Made by a program: the position numbers and the translations under genes. This document shows positions 35,585 to 43,918 of a stretch of DNA of 64,000 nt, piece by piece. Positions within the stretch are counted from its first letter, which is position 1; each line of letters starts with the position of its first letter. The notes under the pieces are model-generated. The model was not told the DNA's origin. It did not search any database and saw nothing but the letters and a program-made list of their open reading frames with translations. Source of the DNA: SHWB01 sp050246875 (GTDB lineage Bacteria > Pseudomonadota > Alphaproteobacteria > UBA6615); assembly GCA_050246875.1 (NCBI GenBank), contig JBFWVF010000010.1, positions 173,408 through 237,407 on the forward strand, in the 5' to 3' direction.

Positions 35585-36022
35585 GTGGCGCGCGACGACA
35601 ACAACGATCTGCTGGCACGCATGCAGGCGATGGACTTCGGCCCGGCCTGCGACCTGCTTGGCTTCCGCCTGCTCGACTTCGACCGCGACACGGCGACGGC
35701 GCGCTGCAGCTTCGAGGCGAAGCCGGAGTTCTGCAACCCGCGCGGCGCCATCCAGGGCGGCATCGTCGCGGCGATGCTCGACACGGCGATGTCGATCGCC
35801 GGGGTCGGCAAGTCGAACCTCGAACTGGCCGTGCCGACGCTGGAGATGAAGACCACCTATCTGCGCCCGGCCCTGCCCGGCACGCTCCACTGCGTCGGCC
35901 GCGTCGTCCGCATGGGGCGCAACATCGCCTTCTTCGAGGGCACGCTGACCGACGCCGAGGGCAAGGAACTGGCGACCGCGACCTCGACGGCGTTCCTCAT
36001 CCCCGATCCGAACAGGGTCTAG
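35585..36022 (+). CDS. PaaI-like hotdog thioesterase
   Basis: A 145-residue hot-dog thioesterase, hydrolysing acyl-CoA to free acid. The PaaI-type motif is present: FCNPRGAIQGGIVAAMLDTAMSIA (around 49-72), with the Asn and Asp expected at the active site, then TLEMKTTYLRPALPG. The start is a GTG after a GGGGG-rich stretch. It is divergent from the MDR gene and ends four bases from the convergent enoyl-CoA hydratase gene. Confidence 0.85.
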   Translation: MARDDNNDLLARMQAMDFGPACDLLGFRLLDFDRDTATARCSFEAKPEFCNPRGAIQGGIVAAMLDTAMSIAGVGKSNLELAVPTLEMKTTYLRPALPGTLHCVGRVVRMGRNIAFFEGTLTDAEGKELATATSTAFLIPDPNRV

Positions 36023-36026
36023 GGCG

Positions 36027-36851
36027 TCAGGCCGTCTCGCCGTCGGCCTTCGCCAGCGCCTCCCAGTCGAAGGCGAGTTGCTCGCGGTTGCGGAAGCGGG
36101 CGAGCGTGTCCTTCGCGTAGTCGCCGGTCACGGTGAGCGACTGGCCCATCGCCTCGATGTCGAGGGCGGTCGCCAGATCCATGTCCTGGGCGCGGCCGAG
36201 CGCCTCCTTGGCGATCGACAGCGCCAGCGGCGAGGCGGCGGCGAACCGGCGCCCCCATGCTTGCGCCGTGGCGAGCAACCGCTCGCCCGGAACGATTCTT
36301 GTCACCAGCCCCATGGCCTGCGCCTCGGCGGCCGACAGGCTGCGCGCCGTCAGCACCAGCTCCTTGGCGCGCTGCAGCCCGACCAGCCGCGGCAGCAGCC
36401 ACATGGCGCCCCAGTCCGGCACCAGCCCCAGGCGGCCGAAGGACAGCACGAAGCGCGCCTCGGGGCTGGCCAGCACGAGGTCGCAGGCGAAAGCGATGGA
36501 GGCCCCGGCGCCGGCCGCGGCGCCGTGGACGGCGGCGATGACCGGGATGTCAAAGCCGAGCAGGGTCGCCAGCAGCGCATGCGAGCCCCGCAGGCGCGCT
36601 CGCGTCGCGGCCGGCGGCTCGGCGGTGCTGGCCGACAGGCGGGCGATGTCGCCGCCGGCGCAGAAGGCCGGGCCGTCGCCGGCGAGCACGAGGGCCCGCA
36701 CGGCGCCACCCTGGCCGGCCTTCACTTCGGCCAGCGCGCCGGCGAAATCGGCCCGCATTGCCTCGGTCAGGGCGTTGCGTACGTCCGGCTGGGCAAAGGT
36801 GATGGTCGCCACACCGTCGGTAACGGCAAGGCGAAGCGTGTCGTAGGGCAT
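36027..36851 (-). CDS. enoyl-CoA hydratase/isomerase
   Basis: A 274-residue crotonase-fold protein with the oxyanion hole segments AFCAGGDIARL and VHGAAAGAGASIAFACDLV. The two catalytic Glu of true hydratases are absent: the first position is Ala, while the second region reads VPDWGAMW with Asp146, matching the single-Asp PaaG-type isomerase. An isomerase of ring or double bond is therefore more likely than a hydratase. GGAGGACGCC precedes the ATG at 36851. It converges with the thioesterase gene. Confidence 0.82.
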   Translation of the reverse strand: MPYDTLRLAVTDGVATITFAQPDVRNALTEAMRADFAGALAEVKAGQGGAVRALVLAGDGPAFCAGGDIARLSASTAEPPAATRARLRGSHALLATLLGFDIPVIAAVHGAAAGAGASIAFACDLVLASPEARFVLSFGRLGLVPDWGAMWLLPRLVGLQRAKELVLTARSLSAAEAQAMGLVTRIVPGERLLATAQAWGRRFAAASPLALSIAKEALGRAQDMDLATALDIEAMGQSLTVTGDYAKDTLARFRNREQLAFDWEALAKADGETA

Positions 36852-36943
36852 GGCGTCCTCCGGCCGGGCGGGGTTAGTTTTCCCGATCAATAGATTCAGG
36901 CGGGCGCCGGCGAAAGGGCGCCGCCGCACCCGAGGAGACGATC

Positions 36944-37474
36944 ATGGCCGCTACCGACGCCGACCTGCTGCCGCCCAGCGCCGACCCGAACACGCGCAAA
37001 CTGACCTACCGCCACGTGAAGGCGCGCAACGAAAACTCGTCGCGCACGGTGGTATCGGTGCGCGACACGCCGGGCTTCGCGCTCGACGAGCCCAAGGAGC
37101 GCGGCGGCACCAATACCGGCGCCACGCCGGTCGAGACCGTCATCGGCGCCCTGTGCGGCTGCGACTCGGTCATCACCCATATCTGCGCCGGCCTGCTGAA
37201 CTTCCAGTACAGCGGCATCGAGTACGACGCCGAGAGCACGGTCGACATCCGCGGGCCGGCCGGCGTCAAGGGCGTGCGGCCCTATTTCGAGAAGCTGGTG
37301 GTGAACATCACCATGTACACCGACGAGCCGGCCGACCGCGTGGCCAAGCTGGAGCGCAACGTCGCCCAGCGCTGCCCGGTGTCGAACCTGATCAAGGATG
37401 CCGGCGTCGACCTGCAGATGAACCGCACCATCCGCCCGGCGGCGGCGTTCAACGCAGCGAAGGCGGCCGAATAG
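36944..37474 (+). CDS. OsmC family protein
   Basis: A 176-residue OsmC/Ohr-fold protein. The two redox cysteines are visible as Cys73 (ALCGCDS) and Cys144 (QRCPVSN), the arrangement used to reduce organic hydroperoxides. The GGTNTGATPVETVIGAL stretch matches the OsmC substrate region. GAGGAG lies before the ATG. It is divergent from the enoyl-CoA hydratase gene, which suggests a shared promoter region. Confidence 0.86.
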   Translation: MAATDADLLPPSADPNTRKLTYRHVKARNENSSRTVVSVRDTPGFALDEPKERGGTNTGATPVETVIGALCGCDSVITHICAGLLNFQYSGIEYDAESTVDIRGPAGVKGVRPYFEKLVVNITMYTDEPADRVAKLERNVAQRCPVSNLIKDAGVDLQMNRTIRPAAAFNAAKAAE

Positions 37475-37480
37475 CGGCGC

Positions 37481-38149
37481 TCAGACGGGGCGGGTGTCGA
37501 GGCGGTCGCGGATCGCCTTCATCACCCGAACCCGGCCGTCGCCGTGGTGGCGGGCGAGCAGGGCGGCGGCGCGCTGGCCGTCGCGCGCCTGCAGTGCGTC
37601 GATGATCTCGCTGTGCTCGGCCAACGGTCCGCCGGCCCGGGTGTTCTCGTAGGCGGCAATGGCGAGGTGCGACAGGCGTTCGCACTGCTCGATCACGCCG
37701 ACGGCGGTCGTCACCATGCGGCTGTTGGGGCTGAGCGCGACGAGCGCGACGTGGAAGTTGCGGTTGTAGTCGACCCAGGCGGGGAAGCCGCGCGTCAGGT
37801 CGAATTCGCGCCACACGTCGAGGGCGGCCAGTGCGTCATCGTCGGCGGCGTCGGCGGCGCCGATCATGCAGGCCGGCTCGAGGGCCTCGCGTAGCTCGAA
37901 CAGCTCGCGCGCCACCTCGATGGTCAGCGGCGCGATGCGGTAGCCCTTGCGGGGCAGCACCTCGACGAGGCCTTCGGTTTCCAGCCGCAGCAGGGCATCG
38001 CGCACCGGCGACTTGCTGACGGCGAAGTCGCGCGCGAGGTCCATCTCGTGCAGGTCGGCGCCGGGGGTCAGCCGGCAGGCCAGGATGTCGCTGCGAAGGC
38101 GGCGATAGACGCGTTCGCGGATGAGGCTGGGGGCGCGGTAATCGAGCAT
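37481..38149 (-). CDS. GntR family regulator with FCD domain
   Basis: A 222-residue transcription factor. The N-terminal winged helix (RERVYRRLRSDILACRLTPGADLHEMDLARDFAVSKSPVRDALLRLETEGLVEVLPRKGYRIAPL) and the C-terminal FCD effector domain (DYNRNFHVALVAL, HSEIIDALQARDG) define a FadR-type GntR regulator, which binds a carboxylate effector. It converges with OsmC. It probably controls the flanking catabolic genes; the dyad just upstream is a candidate operator for self-control. Confidence 0.9.
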   Translation of the reverse strand: MLDYRAPSLIRERVYRRLRSDILACRLTPGADLHEMDLARDFAVSKSPVRDALLRLETEGLVEVLPRKGYRIAPLTIEVARELFELREALEPACMIGAADAADDDALAALDVWREFDLTRGFPAWVDYNRNFHVALVALSPNSRMVTTAVGVIEQCERLSHLAIAAYENTRAGGPLAEHSEIIDALQARDGQRAAALLARHHGDGRVRVMKAIRDRLDTRPV

Positions 38150-38157
38150 GATGAGAC

Positions 38158-38169
38158 TTGAAATATCAA
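38158..38169. promoter_or_regulatory. TTGA-N4-TCAA dyad upstream of the GntR gene
   Basis: An inverted repeat, TTGAAATATCAA (four-base arms and an AATA centre), sits nine bases upstream of the GntR start codon in an AT-rich pocket of an otherwise GC-rich gap. Its place over the probable ribosome-binding region would suit autorepression. The arms do not match a GntR consensus I know, so the link is inference. Confidence 0.35.
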
Positions 38170-38247
38170 TGATTCCGGCGCTTGTCGATGAATCGGCGCG
38201 ACCGTCTCGCAGCGTGGGCGTTGCGGTGATGTTTCGGTGGCTCGGCT

Positions 38248-39171
38248 CTAGGTCCTGCGCGCCTTCTTTTTCGTCACCTTCTTCCGAGCCGGCTTGCGCT
38301 TCAGGCGGGCGGCATCGGCGACGACCTCGAAGGTTGCGGCCGTGTCGAGCTTGGCGAGGCCCTGGGCGATGGCGGCCGTATAGGCCTCGCCGGCAGCGTG
38401 GAACACCGGCACCGGCACGCCCAGCTCGCGCGCGAAGGCGCCGATGATGGTCATGTCCTTCTGCCAGATCTCGTTGCGCATGCCGGCCGGCTCGTACCTG
38501 TCGGCCACGATCATCTTGCCACGCACCTCGAACATGCGCGACGTGCCGGCGCCCGACGAAATCACCTCGTAGATCGTCTCCGGGTCGAGCCCGGCCTTCA
38601 TTCCGAGAACGAAGGCTTCGGCGGTGGCGACGTTGTGCACGGCGACGAGATGGTTGGCGACGAACTTCATCTTCGAGCCGTTGCCGAATTCGCCGAGGAA
38701 GTAGTTGAGCCGCGCGAAGCCCTCGAACACGGGTACCGCACGGTCGTGCGCCGCTCGCTTTCCGCTCGAGTATACGACCAGATCGCGCGTGATCGCCTGG
38801 GTTCCGGTGCCCGACAGCGGCGTATCCAGCAGCTCGATGCCGGCCTTCGCCAGAACGGCCTGCGCGCGCTGCTTGTCGGCGATCGGCAGGGTCGAGCACT
38901 CGCAGACGACGATGCCGTCGTGGCCGCTGGCGGCGAGCGCTGCGGCGGTGGCATCGAGCGCGGCGACGGACGGCAGCAGGGTGAGCACGACATCCGACGC
39001 GCCGGCGACCTCGGCGGCACTCCATGCCGGCTTGCCGCCGGCCTTGCGCAACGCCGCGACCTTCGCCTTGTCGACGTCGTAGCCGGTGACCGCGAGACCG
39101 GCCTTCACCAGATTGGGGGCGATGGCACCGCCCATGATGCCGAGCCCGATGACGCCCGCGCGTACTGCCAT
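38248..39171 (-). CDS. beta-hydroxyacid dehydrogenase with basic C-terminal tail
   Basis: A 307-residue NAD(P)-dependent dehydrogenase of the 3-hydroxyisobutyrate/6-phosphogluconate dehydrogenase family. The Rossmann motif is GVIGLGIMGGAIAPN (6-20). The substrate-binding TPLSGTGTQ and catalytic Lys region GNGSKMKFVANHLVAVHN are present. The last 20 residues (LKRKPARKKVTKKKARRT) form a strongly basic tail not usual in the family, perhaps a nucleic-acid or membrane contact or simply a low-complexity extension. It is downstream of a Gfo/Idh gene on the same strand, 24 bases apart. Confidence 0.87.
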   Translation of the reverse strand: MAVRAGVIGLGIMGGAIAPNLVKAGLAVTGYDVDKAKVAALRKAGGKPAWSAAEVAGASDVVLTLLPSVAALDATAAALAASGHDGIVVCECSTLPIADKQRAQAVLAKAGIELLDTPLSGTGTQAITRDLVVYSSGKRAAHDRAVPVFEGFARLNYFLGEFGNGSKMKFVANHLVAVHNVATAEAFVLGMKAGLDPETIYEVISSGAGTSRMFEVRGKMIVADRYEPAGMRNEIWQKDMTIIGAFARELGVPVPVFHAAGEAYTAAIAQGLAKLDTAATFEVVADAARLKRKPARKKVTKKKARRT

Positions 39172-39195
39172 GTCCGTTCTCCCTCTTTTCCGCGC

Positions 39196-40179
39196 TCAGG
39201 CGGTCGCCGCCACGTCGACGGTGCCGCCGCGCTCGGTCGCCTCGGCGACGGCGTCGAACACGGCCTGGCCGTGCAGCGCCTCGGCGCGCGAGATGGCGAA
39301 GGGTGCGGTGCCGGCGACGGCGGCGGCGAACGCTTCCAGCTCGATGCGTTCGATGTTGGCCTCGGGAAACTCGATGCGCTCGACCGCGCCGGCGAGCGGC
39401 CGGAACTCGAAGAAGCGGTGATCGCTGATCTGCGCCCAGCCCTTCGTGCCCATCACCGTGATGCGGTGGACCGGCGCCGTCACCAGCACGGAGGTGAGCG
39501 TGCCGGTCCGCCCGTTGGCGAAGTCGAGCATGGCCAGCGTCGAATCGTCGAACACGGCGCCGGGATAGTGTTTGCGGGCCCAGGCGGCGACGCGGGCGAC
39601 GGGTCCGAACAGGCCGATCATCATGTCGACCATGTGGATGCCGTGGCCGCCCATGGCGCCGCCGCGCATCTCACCCGGTTGCGAGCGCCAGTTGTCGGCG
39701 CCGAGGCGCAGCCCGGCGGGCGCCGACTGGTTGGCCTCGACGTGCACCGGATCGCCGAGCGCGCCGGCGTCGATGCGGCGCTTCAGTTCGGCGTAGGCCG
39801 GCAGGAAGCGGCGCTGGAAGCCGATTGCGAGAACAACGCCGGCGGCGTCGCACGCCGCCTGGGCACGTTCGGCGCCGGCCAGATCGGTGGCGAAGGGCTT
39901 GTCGCACAGCACGTGCTTGCCGGCCCCGGCGGCGCGGATGACCTGCTCGACATGCTGCGAGTGCGGCGTCGCCAGTACCACGGCTTTCACCGCCGGGTCG
40001 GCGAGGACCGCGTCGTAGTCGGTGCCGAGGTCGAGGCCGTGGCGCCCTGCCATCGCGGCGTATTTCGATGGCTGGCGCACGACGGCGCGGGTGAAGCGGA
40101 TGGTCTCGCTGCGGCCCTGCACCGCGTCGACCAGCACCGCGCCCCAGCGGCCGAGGCCGAGGATCGCCGCGTCGAGCAT
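39196..40179 (-). CDS. Gfo/Idh/MocA family oxidoreductase
   Basis: A 327-residue Gfo/Idh/MocA enzyme: AAILGLGRWGAVLVDAV (4-20), the DKPFAT form of the EKP motif (Asp for Glu), GFQRRFLPAY, and the GGAMGGHGIHMVDMMIGLFGP catalytic His region. The conserved Lys of EKP is kept. It probably oxidises a sugar or polyol, like the 33 kb homologue. It is co-directional with the beta-hydroxyacid dehydrogenase. Confidence 0.87.
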   Translation of the reverse strand: MLDAAILGLGRWGAVLVDAVQGRSETIRFTRAVVRQPSKYAAMAGRHGLDLGTDYDAVLADPAVKAVVLATPHSQHVEQVIRAAGAGKHVLCDKPFATDLAGAERAQAACDAAGVVLAIGFQRRFLPAYAELKRRIDAGALGDPVHVEANQSAPAGLRLGADNWRSQPGEMRGGAMGGHGIHMVDMMIGLFGPVARVAAWARKHYPGAVFDDSTLAMLDFANGRTGTLTSVLVTAPVHRITVMGTKGWAQISDHRFFEFRPLAGAVERIEFPEANIERIELEAFAAAVAGTAPFAISRAEALHGQAVFDAVAEATERGGTVDVAATA

Positions 40180-40280
40180 TTTCCGCCCCCCTGTCCTGCG
40201 CCGGCGAGGCTATCCGCTCGCCGTCCGGCGAGGCAAGGTGGCGCCGCCCTGCAGCCCGGTCCCCGCGGTCCCGCATCCAG

Positions 40281-41507
40281 ATGAACGGTTACCTCGCGTT
40301 TGCCCGTCGCCACCGTCGCCATCTCGGTTTCGGCCTGCTGCTGTGGTTCGGCTCGTCGCCGGGCCAGACGTTCTTCATCGGCCTGTTCGCCGCCGCGATG
40401 CGCGAGGACTTCGGGCTGACGCTGGGCAATTTCGGCGACCTCTACCTGATCGCCACGGTGTCCAGCGCGGTGATGCTGGCGCTGTTCGGGCGACTTGCCG
40501 ACACCGCCTCGTTGCGGTTGTGCGCGCTGGTGGCGCTCGGCGGTCTCGCTGTCGCCAGCGCGGTGATGGCGAGCGCCACCGGCGTCGTTGTCGTGACGCT
40601 GGCGCTGTTCGGCCTGCGTTTCACCGGGCAGGGCCTGCTGCCGCATATCGGCACGGTGGCGATGGTGCGCCACTTCGCGGCGGCGCGGGGGCGGGCGCTG
40701 GCCATCACGGCGCTCGGCCTGCCGCTCGGCGAGGGCGTGCTGCCGCTGGTGGCGCTGGCACTGATCGGCGCGCTTGGTTGGCGCGAGGCGTGGCTTGTCA
40801 CGGCCGCCTTCGTCGGCCTCGTCCTGCTGCCCGCGGCGCTGTGGCTGCTGGCCGAGCGCGGCGGCCCGGTGCCCGAGGCGGCGGCCGGCGGCGGCGCGCG
40901 TTCCGTCCGCGACGGCGCCGACCGGACGCGCTCGGAAGTCCTGCACGACGTGCGCTTCTGGATGCTGCTGGCGGCGACGATGTGCTTTCCGTTCCTCACC
41001 ACCGGCACGCTGTTCTACCAGACCTACATTGCCGCGGCGAAAGGCTGGCCGTTGGCGCTGATGGCTGCCGGCCTCGCCACCTTCGCCGTCTCGCGCGTCG
41101 TCATGTCGCTGGTGACCGGGCCGTTGATCGACCGCCTCAGCGCCCGCCGTCTGCTGGTCTGGATGTACCTCCCCTATGCGTTGAGCTTCGCCGCCCTCGC
41201 CGCCTTCGACCATCCGGCCGGTGGCCTCGTCTCCTATGTGCTGCACGGCGTTGCCTTCGGCATGCTGATCCCGATTTCCGGCGCGGTGTGGCCGGAACTG
41301 TACGGCACGCGCCATGTCGGCTCGATCCGCTCGCTGTGGATCGCTGCGTCGGTCGCCGGCTCGGCGCTGGCGCCCTCGGTCTTCGGTCACGCCTTCGACG
41401 GCGGCATCGGGATCGGCACGGTGGCGTTCGCCGCCATCGGCCTCTGTGTTGTCTCGGGTCTGTTGGCCGCGCTGGCCGTCCGCCGGTCGGAGCCGATGCC
41501 GCGTTAA
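40281..41507 (+). CDS. MFS transporter
   Basis: A 408-residue major-facilitator permease with about twelve helices and the GRLAD motif in the 2-3 loop (ALFGRLADTASLRLC). The second half repeats RVVMSLVTGPLIDRLSARRLLV. It resembles MFS carriers of organic acids, and has no extra domain. It is divergent from the Gfo/Idh gene, which fits a transporter for that pathway's substrate. Confidence 0.88.
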   Translation: MNGYLAFARRHRRHLGFGLLLWFGSSPGQTFFIGLFAAAMREDFGLTLGNFGDLYLIATVSSAVMLALFGRLADTASLRLCALVALGGLAVASAVMASATGVVVVTLALFGLRFTGQGLLPHIGTVAMVRHFAAARGRALAITALGLPLGEGVLPLVALALIGALGWREAWLVTAAFVGLVLLPAALWLLAERGGPVPEAAAGGGARSVRDGADRTRSEVLHDVRFWMLLAATMCFPFLTTGTLFYQTYIAAAKGWPLALMAAGLATFAVSRVVMSLVTGPLIDRLSARRLLVWMYLPYALSFAALAAFDHPAGGLVSYVLHGVAFGMLIPISGAVWPELYGTRHVGSIRSLWIAASVAGSALAPSVFGHAFDGGIGIGTVAFAAIGLCVVSGLLAALAVRRSEPMPR

Positions 41508-41602
41508 CGTTTCGGCAAGGTCCGGCGGGGCAGGATCGTCGCAACAGGCGCCGCCGAGAGCGCCGATGTCGCCGGGGCCCGAATGGCAGCCAGAGGTTCG
41601 CC

Positions 41603-42238
41603 ATGCAGGCCGAAGCCAGTTTCTCATCGCCGCCGGGCACGCCGCCGCGGACCGTGATCTACGAGGTCGCGGTGCGCCGGGCCGGACGCTGGGAGCATCA
41701 CGCCAGCCATCTGGCCGAGGCTCGCGGCGCCGCGCTCGCCATGGCCCGCGACATGGACTGCCACCCCGGCGTCGAGGCGGTCACCGTGACCAAGGAAACC
41801 TGCTACCACGACAGCGAGGCCGTGGCGGAAATCGTCATCTGGCGTTCGGCGGCGCTGGAGCGCGAGCAGGCGGCCGCGCGGGCGCGGAAGCCGCGCTACG
41901 CCCACGCCCATGCCGACATCGCCGCCCGCACGGCACGTCTCGCGGCGCCGCGGCCCGGCACCATCGCCGTCGCCAGCAACGGCCAGCGCCTTGCCGCCAT
42001 GGTCGGCTCCTTCGCGCTGGCCTGCGGCGCCGGCGCGATTGCCGTGACGCTCCTGTCGGCCGCGCTCAGCCCGGCCTCGGCGGCCAACGCCGACGGTGGC
42101 GGCATCGAGAGTGCGCTGGCGACGAGCGTCTTCCTCGCCGCGACGGCGGGGGCCTTCGTCATGCTGGCCCGCCGGCTGGTGCCGCGACGCGCGCCGGATG
42201 CCGCCCCGTCGCACGGCCGCGATCTCCGTCGCCGTTAA
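41603..42238 (+). CDS. hypothetical membrane protein
   Basis: A 211-residue protein that I do not recognise. The first 110 residues form a soluble part with a possible alpha-beta fold (RTVIYEVAVRRAGRWEHHASHLAEARGAALAMARDMDCHPGVEAVTVTKETC). Two helices follow near residues 131-155 (MVGSFALACGAGAIAVTLLSAAL) and 168-190, with an Arg-rich end. It lies between an MFS gene and motA on the same strand, 84 bases before motA. Codon use is like its neighbours. A role in motility is possible only from position. Confidence 0.6.
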   Translation: MQAEASFSSPPGTPPRTVIYEVAVRRAGRWEHHASHLAEARGAALAMARDMDCHPGVEAVTVTKETCYHDSEAVAEIVIWRSAALEREQAAARARKPRYAHAHADIAARTARLAAPRPGTIAVASNGQRLAAMVGSFALACGAGAIAVTLLSAALSPASAANADGGGIESALATSVFLAATAGAFVMLARRLVPRRAPDAAPSHGRDLRRR

Positions 42239-42322
42239 CCCTGTGGCAAGGCTGTCGGCCTAGCCTGTCACCGGTCAGGCCCGCGGATCGCGCGGCGCCG
42301 GCCGGCGGCAGGTGCGGAACCG

Positions 42323-43183
42323 ATGTCCTTCAACACCTTCCTTGGTGCTCTCGCCGGTTTCGGTCTGTTCTTCGGCTCCGTCGTGCTGTCGACCGACAAC
42401 GTCGTGGTGTTCCTGTCGGGCGCCAGCATCATCCTCGTTCTCGGCGGCACGCTGGCGGCGACCTTCATCAGCTACGAGGCGCGCTCGGTGATGCAGGGCC
42501 TCGCCGCCATCACCGGGGCCTTCCGCCTGCACCGCGTCGGCCAGGGCGGCCTCAACGCCGAGGTCGGGCGCGTCATCCGCTGGGCCTACCTCGTGCAGAA
42601 GGAGGGCATGCTGGCCCTCGACGCCGAGGCCAAGAAGACGCCCGGCTGGGACGGCGGCTTCCTGCGTTTCGGCGTCGAACTGATCCTCACCGGCTATGCC
42701 GGCGAGGAGGTGCGGCGCATCCTCGGCAACACCATCGAGACCACCTTCGAGCGCAACATGGTGCGCGCGGCGATCCTGCGCAGCATGGCGGCGACGGCGC
42801 CGGCCTTCGGCATGATCGGCACGCTGGTCGGCCTCGTGATCATGCTGGACAAGATGGGGGGCGACCCGTCGGCCCTCGGCCCCGGCCTCGCCGTGGCGCT
42901 GATCACCACGCTCTACGGCATCCTGCTAGCCCGCCTCGTCTTCGCGCCGGCGGCGAGCAAGCTGCAACAGCGCGAGGAGATCGCGCGCCATCGCGGCTAC
43001 CTCATCGCCGAGGGCCTGTCGATGCTGGCCGACAAGTCCAGCCCGCGGCACATCCAGGACCGCATGAACAGCTATCTCGACCCGACAATCCGCTATGACA
43101 TCGACCGCCAGCTCAAGCGCGGACCGGAAAAGGATGCCGGCAAGGCGGCCGCCGGACGGTCCGCAGCGCGCGCGGCGGCCTGA
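42323..43183 (+). CDS. motA: flagellar motor stator protein MotA
   Basis: A 286-residue stator subunit with four helices: two N-terminal (about 5-25, 28-50) and two after the cytoplasmic loop (around 156-180 and 190-212). The third helix matches the MotA signature (AATAPAFGMIGTLVGLVIML), with the charged loop of the rotor interface between helices 2 and 3. Together with motB it conducts ions to turn the flagellar motor. It precedes motB by 16 bases. Confidence 0.88.
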   Translation: MSFNTFLGALAGFGLFFGSVVLSTDNVVVFLSGASIILVLGGTLAATFISYEARSVMQGLAAITGAFRLHRVGQGGLNAEVGRVIRWAYLVQKEGMLALDAEAKKTPGWDGGFLRFGVELILTGYAGEEVRRILGNTIETTFERNMVRAAILRSMAATAPAFGMIGTLVGLVIMLDKMGGDPSALGPGLAVALITTLYGILLARLVFAPAASKLQQREEIARHRGYLIAEGLSMLADKSSPRHIQDRMNSYLDPTIRYDIDRQLKRGPEKDAGKAAAGRSAARAAA

Positions 43184-43199
43184 AGCGCGGCGCGACGGG

Positions 43200-43871
43200 A
43201 TGGACTTCTATACCAATGGCCGCCGCCCCGTGGCGCACGAGGACGACAGCGACAGTTCCTGGCTCGCCACCTATGCCGATGCCATCACGCTGCTGCTCGG
43301 CTTCTTCGTCATGCTGGCGGCGATCTCGAAGATCGACCTGCCGGTGTTCGAGAAGGTGCAGGCCGGCATTGCGCAGGACCTCGGCGGCCGCACCGTGGCG
43401 CAGCCGACGACGCTGCTGAAATCGCAGGTCGTCGCAATCATCGAATCACTCGGCGTCGCCGATGCTGTGACCGTGGCGACGGACGACCGGGGCATCGTGC
43501 TGGAATTTGCCGGTGCCGCCTTCTTCGTCGGCAACACGGCCGAACTGGGCGCGCAGGGACGGCCGGTCCTTGAGACGGTCGCCCGCACCCTGCAGTCGCC
43601 GCGCTACAGCGCCTTCCGCCTGTCGGTCGAGACGCACACCGACGACACGCCGCCGTCGGCCGGCGCGGCGGCGTCGAACTGGGAACTGTCGGCGCTGCGC
43701 TCGGCGGCGGTCGTGCGCCTGTTCGCGGCGGCCGGCGTGCCGGCGTGGCGCATGTCGGCGGTCGGCTGGGCCGACACCCAGCCGAAGCTGCCCAACCGCG
43801 ACGCCATCGGCAATGCCCTGCCGAACAACCAGATCCAGAACCGCCGGCTGGTCGTCCGCATCAGCAAGTGA
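43200..43871 (+). CDS. motB: flagellar motor stator protein MotB (OmpA-like)
   Basis: A 223-residue protein. It has a short N-terminal cytoplasmic part, one helix with the MotB signature SSWLATYADAITLLLGFFVML containing the ion-binding Asp, and a C-terminal OmpA/MotB peptidoglycan-binding domain (about 105-220; NWELSALRSAAVVRLF, GWADTQP, NRRLVVRI). The ATG at 43200 follows motA by 16 bases, the standard operon order. The rest of a flagellar cluster is not in the window. Confidence 0.87.
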   Translation: MDFYTNGRRPVAHEDDSDSSWLATYADAITLLLGFFVMLAAISKIDLPVFEKVQAGIAQDLGGRTVAQPTTLLKSQVVAIIESLGVADAVTVATDDRGIVLEFAGAAFFVGNTAELGAQGRPVLETVARTLQSPRYSAFRLSVETHTDDTPPSAGAAASNWELSALRSAAVVRLFAAAGVPAWRMSAVGWADTQPKLPNRDAIGNALPNNQIQNRRLVVRISK

Positions 43872-43918
43872 CGCGCCGGTGTGACACGCCGGAGCGTGGC
43901 GGCTAGACTGCCGGCATC

